Assembly (NCBI GenBank): GCA_023525975.1
Contig: CM042024.1
Coordinates: 96,537,880-96,601,879 of the forward strand
Direction: 5' to 3'
DNA: 64,000 nucleotides
Source: Smallanthus sonchifolius
Taxonomy: Eukaryota; Streptophyta; Magnoliopsida; Asterales; Asteraceae
In this document: positions 57,091-64,000 of the stretch, piece by piece
Layout: each line of letters opens with the position of its first letter
Position numbering within the stretch: position 1 is the stretch's first letter
Translations under genes and position numbers: made by a program
Notes under the pieces: model-generated
Databases searched by the model: none
The model's input: the letters and a program-made list of their open reading frames with translations, nothing else
What the model was told of the DNA's origin: nothing

Positions 57091-58167
57091 TCCCCGGCAA
57101 TGGCGCCATTTTGATCGATGTTGTTTGGTCGGTAAAAAACAATCCTTAAACACCTTAACTAGTAAGGGTAAGTAGAGCATCGTATCCACGAGAAGTATGT
57201 GGAAAGTGTCACTTTGTTACAAGATTCAAAGACATAAAACAATAGCAACTAAATTGGATTTGGGTTTAAAACAATAATAAGAGAGGTAATCCTCTCCGGG
57301 GTTCGGGTATGCAAACACAAGATTCTTCAAGATAATTAGCAAGCAATTACATAGACATAATCATACGGTTTAATTGAATTTAGTGATAATGTGAGAACCC
57401 GTTGTAAATAAAACTTGTTCTCACACAACCATCAATGACAAACCAACTATAATCCAACCCCCAAGTTATCCTCGGTGTAAAGAAACCCGAGACTATTGAG
57501 ATTTGAACAACAATTCGAAATCAATCAAAGAAGTTTAAAGCATTCAATCAATAAATGAAATCATATGGCTTAAAATGCCAACCAAGATTACAAATCAAAG
57601 CTAATCATTCAAGAATTCATAAATGTTCACAAACCCTAGACCCAAAGAGGACTACAAGAGATTTAGTCACTCATGCTCATAACAACAATCAAAACTAATG
57701 TACTAGGACTTACAATCATGAAAGATTAAGAACAATCGGCCAAACTATGGAAGAAATCGCCTCCTTGAAGGTCTGGAACGGTTGTGTTCGTAGATGGAGG
57801 AGAATGGGAGTTGAGAAGGATTAAAACCTAAATTAGGTTAATTTTCCCGTAAAATAGATTCTTCGCATATCGCGAACATAGTAGCCAAATTCTTCGTGTG
57901 GCGCGAAGAACAAACTAGTGGGGCGCGCCTCTGAAGTTCTTCGCGTGTCGCGAAGACCAAAAAATCCAGGAAATTGACTTTTTGACTTTTTAACCTCTCA
58001 TGCTTCGCGTCCGACTGCTTCTCATCCGTTTCTCGCTCATTTAGCACATAAAACCTGAGAGGTAGACACAACCACAAACACACATAAAACCGAACAAAGA
58101 TACACACTAAAACAACTAAAACGCACACAAAGGGATGAATAATCACGGGTTATTAAACCCTACATCA
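57091..58167 (-). repeat. Athila I primer-binding site and 5' LTR
   Basis: tccccggcaatggcgcca (57091-57108) is the complement of the Asp-tRNA 3' end with one mismatch (A for C). The LTR runs 57112-58167. TTCGCG-type hairpins lie at 57860-57957. Its outer edge ...CCCTACATCA meets the MULE codons at 58168. Confidence 0.88.
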
Positions 58168-58932
58168 GTGTTCCGGAGGAAGCTTGATTTAAAACCGTCG
58201 TTTGTCGATGATGAAAATGTAGACGTTGATAAAGTACTTGGTCTTGTGAAAAACAAAATTATGTCACAACCCGATCAGGTCAAAAAAATTCTGTTGTCGA
58301 GTATCGCAGGGGTGGTCTTTCCAAGCAAAACTAACAAGAAAGCGCATGTGGTACAAGAAGATACTCGTGGTCGTCCAACTTTGAAAAAACAATAACAAAG
58401 AAAACAGGATGTCGCGAGAAACAGCTCGTTCACAGAATCCCAACAAAGCAGATGTGACCCTGCGAGACATAGCTCGTATAACCCGTCACAGGACTCTCGA
58501 CCAGCGAGTTCAGTCGTAAAGTTGAATAAACACGTCATGCAACACCGTCGTTCAACGACTGGTAAAGGAAAGCAACCACAAGATGATAACGGGTTTCCAT
58601 TGATGATGGAGGATGATGTAGTTAACTATATAAATTGTTTTAAGGATTCCATTCCATCTTTGTTTCGTCCATACATTTCACATATACATGATGTAATGCC
58701 CGACGGTAACTGTTGTTTTCGATCGGTAGCTGTGGTCTTAGGGTTAAATGAAAACCAGTGGCTTTTTATTCAACAACATCTTCTACAGGAGATGGACGAT
58801 AAAGAAGAATGGTGGAGAACTGTTTTCGAGAGAGTCGCCTTTCAAGAATATGGTAAGCTACGTCACACGATAGATTGGCAGAATGTGAAAGCCGCACCCG
58901 TTACTCGATGGATGTCGATGCCATACACATGA
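58168..58932 (+). pseudogene. FAR1-MULE transposase with OTU domain, 3' part
   Basis: It resumes the MULE frame with VFRRKLDLKPSF directly after the Athila target duplication. One in-frame TAA (58393-58395) follows a Lys/Gln stretch, then the same frame runs to an OTU-type cysteine protease: HDVMPDGNCCFRSVAVVLG (Asp and catalytic Cys of D-G-N-C present), NQWLFIQQHL and WWRTVFERVA, to RWMSMPYT at 58932. The part that should hold the catalytic His is missing because the sequence changes character there. OTU enzymes remove ubiquitin. Its role in a transposase is unknown. Confidence 0.85.
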
Positions 58933-59640
58933 CTCCTAATTGCTCACAATATTTGCACCGGCTTATTTCGACGTCTATTGCACCGGGTCAGAAAAGACGT
59001 GAGTGGTGCACAGAGAGAGACTTGTTCTTTCTCTTCTACTTGCTTACCAGCAGGCAGTGCGCCCTAGCCACCTGCTGGCGCTATACTTTGTTTCTGCCTT
59101 TCACAGGCAGAAGCGCGGGCTGTTGTATGGCGGTGCCTTTATCACACAGTTGATGCGTGTTCTTGCACCGTGGCTTGATCACGTGCATCAGATGGCAGAG
59201 CCCATCCCGCCTGTCCGATTAGATCGCCGCATGGAGAACGGCATGCGCATCACGCGCCGATTCGATGGGGTCAGCCTTCGGTTTATAGGGGCCAACCGGG
59301 ACCAGCCTTGGGTCCCACAGCCGTTGCCGCAGATGTCGGGACAGGACCCGCCGGTTATGCCTGACCCGCTACAGGGTGTGGCGTTTCAAGACCCGCCGCA
59401 CGTCGGCCCCGGCCACGACTAGCTGCCACAGCATCCCCGACACGTACGTCGACCTGTTTGGCTAGACAGGGCCACCCAGGCCTTGCTTGATGGACTTGCT
59501 GCCGACTCACGATGACAGGCTCGTCATAGCGACCGGATGGAGGACCTAATGATGTGGGCGGTTGATCGCCTCGTGCATCTGTCACGAGCCGCAGGCATCA
59601 AGCCACCACCACTACCACATCCACGTCACTGTCCGGACGA
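58933..59640 (+). pseudogene. Plant transposon ORF1-like fragment
   Basis: Two plus frames joined by a shift near 59060 give CTERDLFFLFYLLTSRQCA then LALYFVSAFHRQKRGLLYGGAFITQL and GMRITRRFDGVSLRFIGANRD. This resembles the Athila ORF1 / 'putative plant transposon protein' type (a capsid-like protein of unknown function). A Pro-rich tail follows. GC content is well above that of its neighbours. It abuts the truncated OTU domain with no visible edge motif. Confidence 0.45.
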
Positions 59641-59732
59641 CCCCGGTCAGGATCAGGGTGACGCGGGTCATGACAGGGCGGCGCCGGTCAGGATCCAGGC
59701 GGCGCCGGTCAGGATCCGGGCGACGCCGGTCA
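59641..59732 (+). repeat. GC-rich 21-bp tandem repeat
   Basis: About 4.4 copies of a 21-base unit based on CGCCGGTCAGGATC.GGGC; in one frame it codes a seven-residue repeat APVRIQA. It is the end of the GC-rich block before AT-rich sequence. Confidence 0.75.
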
Positions 59733-60031
59733 AGCGTAGATGTTTTTATTTGTATTTTGTTAATTCTTTTGTTATGTATGTAAAACATTTTGATGTAATA
59801 TATTTAATGTTTTGATGTAAATATATGTAATGTTTGGTTATTTATTTGATTGTAATGTTTTATTTGGTTGTTTGGTCGAAATGATAAATTATAAATGTAA
59901 AAATATAAAAAATATTAAAAAAAGATAAAAAAATATATAAACTAACAAAGATAAAAATTATATAAGTTATAAAAGACAACAAAGTTATATAAGCTAAAAA
60001 AGATAAATATAATATAAGTTAAAAAATAATT

Positions 60032-60235
60032 GCTATACGTGGCGTATAGCACAATACGCCACGTATAGCTTCCTTATACCCCAAAATCTGCCAAGTTTTG
60101 AGACAAAAAAATAACCCGGACCCAATACGCAACGTATAGCGCAATACACCACGTATGGGACCAGCCGCCAGACAGGGAATGACACGTGACATTCTTTTAT
60201 CATAGACTAAACCCTATACGTTGCGTATAGGGTTT
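60032..60235. repeat. Hairpin doublets flanking the MULE gene, right side
   Basis: GCTATACGTGGCGTAT (60032-60047) pairs perfectly over 16 bases with ATACGCCACGTATAGC (60054-60069) across a six-base loop. A second doublet at about 60123-60158 is partly decayed. A third, single hairpin pairs AAACCCTATACG with CGTATAGGGTTT (60209-60235, loop TTG). The design matches 26359-26480. Confidence 0.8.
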
Positions 60236-61069
60236 CGGCGTGTGCAAATATCAATATTTCGTATTTGAATAGAATCTCCATTTGTAAATTTCAGATGTTT
60301 TGGTGTTTTGTTGTGTAGCGTGATGTAGTTCTTGGTTTGTTTTTTGATATATATTATTGAAGAGGATAGGTCTAAAATCGGCTCAAAGTCGACACAGTGA
60401 CGGAACTTGAACAATTAAATTGAGGGGGAGAAAATATTACACATAAAATAACCAAATATTTTAGTGGATTTGTGGAACAATTTTGGGATTTTTGTCTTAC
60501 CTGTTAACCTGTTACCCATGGGTTGACTCATGGGCCCAGCCCTTTCCCCACACTTTTTTGCTCAGTGGAATTGATTTCGGCCTACTAGGTTTATTTTATA
60601 TTAGTTATAGTGTTTGAGCCCCTTCTAATCAGTAGTATTGATTTCGGCCTACATATTAACAGGTAAGACTAGGACCTAAAGGGGACCACCCAAATTTGTT
60701 AAGGTTACGTGGCCACTCATGATTGAAGGATGTCATGTCCACCAATAGGAGGAGGGGAAGACATTCGCATGACCCTATTGGATGGATCCCACAACCTTCA
60801 CAGCAGGTATATATAGGTGAACGGAGGAAAACGTCAAGTATGCTCTAATCTCTCACACACACTCACCTCCACACTTCATCTCCCTCGTTACTTCTTTCCT
60901 GAATGTAAACTTATTCTCACGCCGGAGGGTGGTACAAGGATTATCCCCTCCCTGTGACGCCCTAACGTGGCTTCTCTTTTGCGAATCATCTTTGTCAAAT
61001 GAAGCAGAGTAGCTGGATAGAGGAGAATTGGAGAACCTTATTAACGTTGGAGACCTTATTGGAATTCAC
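60236..61069. other. Non-coding; possible decayed LTR leader
   Basis: A TATATATAGG box at about 60807 is followed by 'ctctaatctctcacacacactcacc' and 'tctcacgccggagggtgg', a sequence style seen in Tat/Ogre-type LTR leaders. No TG/CA edges or duplication were found, so this is tentative. Two 'attgatttcggcctac' copies lie at about 60569 and 60637. Confidence 0.3.
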
Positions 61070-61279
61070 GTTAAAAGTGATATCTCCTAAATCCTTGTAA
61101 CACACGAATTCGAATTTTTGTCTATTCTTTAGCCTCCTATATGCCATGTATAAGTCAACAACATTCCCATAGTTCTGAAAGGGAAATACAATGAGTTAAA
61201 AGTGATATCTCCTAAATCCTTGTAACACACGAATCCGAATTTTTGTCCATTCTTTAGCCTCCTATATGCCATGTATAAG
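61070..61279. repeat. 85-bp direct duplication
   Basis: Copies at 61070-61154 and 61195-61279 start GTTAAAAGTGATATCTCCTA, end GCCATGTATAAG and differ at two positions. A 40-base spacer separates them. Non-coding. Confidence 0.85.
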
Positions 61280-62304
61280 CATCATATACAACCATTACAA
61301 ACAACCAAACAAACACAATCAAACAAACACAACCATCACAAACACAACAAAATCATCATAAATAAAACTGCATATTCTTTGTTACTTAGGTTAAAATTAA
61401 TGGTGCTATTTGATTCATATCTTTTAATTTAATGTTACGTATGAACTTCTATATATTTATTATTATATAAATACGTGTACGTATGGAATATGAATGAAAA
61501 CTAAGCTAAAAAGTTAAAACTTTGCAAGAATAGGCAATTAACATTAAATACTGTATGGTTTATAAAGTTATGAACTCACCTTCAATATATTAAATGTATT
61601 TTGTTTTTTTTAAATACGTTTTTATTTTATTTTTTTAGAATGCGTTTTTTAACTTTTTTTTAATAATGATTTTGTCAAGGGAAAATATGACAATTTTTAA
61701 CGTGATTTTTTTAAGAGATGGGTATGACGAGTAATTAATATATGGGATATGTACTATTGGGGTTGGTGACCCAGTGATGTTCTGGGTTCAAATCTTACTA
61801 AATAACTTTACCGTTTAAAAAAAAATAGATGGGGTTTGTATAGCCTAACCCTAAAAAATTCTATATCAAAATATACGACACACTTTTAGCAACGGTTTCT
61901 AGCATTAGCAACGAATTTCGTCTAGAAAGGATTAATAGATAAATACTATAAATAAAGAAGATTGAAACACCGTGTTGACGGAACCAGAATATCTTAGTCA
62001 GAGGGTCATCATAAGGTTTCTTCTCTACCGAGTACAACTAAGGGGTCAAACTCATGTTTTCATAATAAAAACATAATTTTTATGTATAAAGAACAAATTC
62101 AGGTGAATGGAGAGTCAATAGACCATTTTGACCCTCCCCTAGTTTCGCACGTATAAGTAAATATTTCAATTACATCAAATTATTCTTAAAAATTAAATGA
62201 CAGATTATTTCACTAACATACGTAGCTAGACAAAAGTGCATAACATTTGCATAATCAAATTGCTAAAATAAATATTCATGTAAAATGTGTAGCTAGGTGC
62301 TCTA
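61280..62304. other. AT-rich intergenic sequence
   Basis: 'Agcaacggtttc' and 'agcaacgaattt' near 61887-61917 hint at a decayed DNA-transposon end. No ORF or repeat structure can be supported. It lies downstream of the cysteine-rich gene. Confidence 0.35.
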
Positions 62305-62770
62305 TTACACTCCCTCAGAATATGATGCTAGAATCTCAATGCTTTCACTTTCGGTTTCGGCCGATGCTCGGTTGCGACCAGTTTCTAGTGGTTCCGCAGC
62401 ATGGGCATCACCGAATGGTGTTATCGATGGACCGTTATGAAAACGCGAACAATAAAATTGAAGAATCGGTGGAAAAAAGGGATTGGAACCGAACATCCTC
62501 GGCCAACATCCAAAATTCAATTCTTGAGCCGCTCTACAACATTCTGGACCGATAAAGATTCGAACTTTGACGAGTTGTGTAAGCTCTGATGACCGCGCCA
62601 TAACAATCTCCTACCGATAAATATGCAGATCGACAGTCTATAATATTTGCTTTTCCGGGCCATTCCTGATGGTTAAAATAAGGAGCTGAGCTTGATCCTT
62701 GATCTGCTTGGGTTAGCATTGCTAAGCAAATGCATGATACTGAAAATGAAAGTAAGGTTATTGAATTCAT
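62305..62770 (-). pseudogene. EC1/ECA1-like secreted cysteine-rich protein (prolamin-like), one-base frameshift
   Basis: The first frame (62770 leftward) starts MNSITLLSFSVSCICLAMLT, a signal peptide, then IIDCRSAYLSVGDCYGAVI. The second frame continues IGPECCRAAQELNFGCWPRM then NPFFPPILQFYCSR and ends at 62305. Together they hold six cysteines in the C...C...CC...CW...C order of plant egg-cell/ECA1 prolamin-like proteins, which are small secreted proteins tied to gametes and early seeds. The frames meet at the AAA run 62554-62556 (TTT on the coding strand), where one base too many breaks the gene. It could be a true pseudogene or a sequencing/assembly error. A single exon is expected for this family. 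Confidence 0.8.
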
Positions 62771-62860
62771 GATTTTAGTAATGAGTTTTTAAAATGAATT
62801 TTGATTGAAGTATTGGGGATGTATGTATGTGTAGATATATGCATATATATATATATATAT

Positions 62861-63182
62861 AGGGGAGGGTTCCAGAGAAAACACAAGTTAGGCGAAAACC
62901 GAGAAAACCACTAAAAAAACCAATTTTACCCAATCATATAATCATTTTTATTTTTTGTTTTGTTTTATTTTTATTTATTTATAAGAGTATCAATGTAATA
63001 TTAAACATTTTTACACATAGTGTTACGTATACGTAAACATAAAACAAAAAAATTGTGGTTACGTATACGTAAATCAAAAAAATTGATTTTGGATACGTAT
63101 ACGTAAGTAAAAAAATTGCCTAAAATGATGTGGTTTTCTTGGTTTTCGCCTAACTTTGTGGTTTTCTCTTGATCCCTTCCCT
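62861..63182. mobile_element. MITE inserted in a (TA)n microsatellite
   Basis: Long imperfect terminal inverted repeats (about 70 bp) start AGGGGAGGGTTCCAGAGAAA on the left and, reverse-complemented, AGGGAAGGGATCAAGAGAAA on the right, each flanked by (TA)n, compatible with a TA target. No coding capacity. Inside are three TTACGTATACGTAA-type palindromes (63023-63036, 63059-63072 and about 63094-63105). It lies in the upstream region of the EC1-like gene. Confidence 0.75.
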
Positions 63183-63249
63183 ATATATATATATATATAT
63201 ATACAAATATATATGTAGAGAGAATTTTAATACGTGAAGAAAGCTAGGG

Positions 63250-63649
63250 ATGAATTTAATGTAATAGCGTGTTGAGTAGGTGTGAAGAGTCGTCTATAAT
63301 CTAGAGACCTTCTACTCAAATATAAAAAATAACCGAAAGAGTAAGTAAAATAGTAGTAGAATAACAGGAGAATTGAAAAGAGGCCAAAGTGTAATTTGTT
63401 TAAAGTTATGTTTTAGAGTCGGTTATGTAAATATTATGAGTCAAAGGGTCCTAGTGTAACGAAAAACAAAGTTATGAACCGTATTATGTCAAAGGGACGT
63501 GATGATTCCAAGCAATACATCGGTTCGTCCCTAGGGTTACATATTTGATGGAGTCTGTAATCAACATTTGTAATCAGTAATTAAGAATTCTTGTTTGTGT
63601 TTAATTGATCTTCTTCATATTCAAATCAATTTGTCTTTGATTACCAACA
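63250..63649 (+). mobile_element. Copia-type 5' LTR (left edge uncertain)
   Basis: It ends ...GATTACCAACA at 63649, one base before a Met-tRNA primer site, so it is a 5' LTR in plus orientation. The start is uncertain: TG sites near 63259 and 63409 are possible, and the 3' LTR is outside the window. Confidence 0.6.
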
Positions 63650-63650
63650 T

Positions 63651-64000
63651 TGGTATCAGAGCAGTTTTTTGAAGATTTATTCAAAAGGAGGCGGAGACCG
63701 AGTACGATCATCAGCAGTCATTTTCGTTTTGCAAAAAATTATAATCACTTTAAAATATATATATTTCCTTAAATAACAAGTTTCTATGTTATTTGAAAAG
63801 ATTTTGCCTATCTCAAGTACGTGTTTCTATCTTATCAAAAATGAGATGTTTTTCTTTTATCATGAAGAAGTTTTATCAAATTTCAGTGTTTGACAAATTA
63901 AAGGAAGAACATGTTAAAAAAAAATTAACCAAAGTTGTAATAGCTAATGATTAAGGATCAAATTCCCTGCCCGATTTAGCTTCATTGAAACCCCTTTCAT
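63651..64000 (+). mobile_element. Copia E: primer-binding site and leader
   Basis: TGGTATCAGAGC (63651-63662) is the Met-tRNA primer site. The leader that follows has no recognisable gag start before the window ends, so the element continues to the right. Confidence 0.65.

Larger units (their letters stand above)
28085..58167 (-). mobile_element. Athila I (Ty3/gypsy) retrotransposon inserted in the MULE gene
   Basis: Two 1,056-bp LTRs (28085-29140 and 57112-58167) begin TGAT(T/C)GATGT and end CCCTACATCA. The flanking duplications GTCTT (28080-28084) and GTGTT (58168-58172) differ by one base. They interrupt the MULE codons for Asp-Val-Phe. Orientation is minus: PBS at the right, gag, protease, RT-RNase H and integrase going left, polypurine tract at the left LTR. 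Its gag is split by Tekay 1 (37066-56490). RT and integrase carry stops, so it is inactive. Without the nested material it is about 10.7 kb. Confidence 0.9.

Noticed and set aside
62247..62589. Plus-strand ORFs over the EC1-like gene
   Set aside because: Antisense shadows of the minus-strand cysteine-rich gene.

Overview
This is plant nuclear DNA. It is AT-rich and contains spliced genes with GT-AG introns, Ty1/copia and Ty3/gypsy (Athila and Tekay) LTR retrotransposons, hAT elements, pol III SINEs and a FAR1-type MULE. The retroelement proteins look most like those of Asterales (lettuce/sunflower relatives); that placement is a judgement from memory, not a search. No bacterial or organellar features were seen. 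The window is a transposon-dense intergenic region holding a few host genes.

Layout. 1-8064: two stacked copia elements on the minus strand (A within or beside B). A is split by a complete solo LTR (2603-5476, TSD TATTG) and B carries a hAT MITE. 8098-12030: an unclassified AT-rich repeat, then a rearranged copia (C) whose gag/protease half and RT/RNase H half point in opposite directions. C is interrupted by a hAT that is itself interrupted by a solo LTR. 12511-13908: a dead 2-oxoglutarate dioxygenase gene. 15300-18320: copia D split by a solo chromovirus LTR (TSD TAATT). 18826-24270: a SINE with a nested hAT, tandem repeats and a second SINE. 24522-26078: an apparently intact four-exon 2-oxoglutarate dioxygenase (345 aa), paralogous to the dead copy.

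26344-60235 is one large nested structure. A FAR1-MULE transposase gene with an OTU protease domain (26530-28084 and 58168-58932) is split by an Athila retrotransposon (28085-58167, minus). That Athila is split by a Tekay chromovirus (37066-56490, plus). The Tekay has lost part of its gag and pol, and now holds a truncated second Tekay LTR (39640-41416) and a tandem Athila-II array with three LTRs (41417-51158). The order of insertion follows from the nesting. All pol genes carry stops or frameshifts, so no complete autonomous element is present.

58933-64000: a transposon ORF1-like fragment, hairpins, an 85-bp duplication, a small secreted cysteine-rich gene of the EC1/ECA1 (prolamin-like) kind with a one-base frameshift, a MITE in a TA microsatellite, and the 5' end of another copia.

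The most unusual pattern is an architecture rather than a gene. Unrelated elements (Athila I, Athila II, Tekay 1 and 2, two solo LTRs, the MULE flanks and a MITE) each carry arrays of short, near-perfect GC-containing hairpins. Each family has its own arm sequence, and several sets show paired compensatory changes between arms. A second shared pattern is a splice-donor-like/acceptor-like pair at matching places in four diverged chromovirus-type LTRs.
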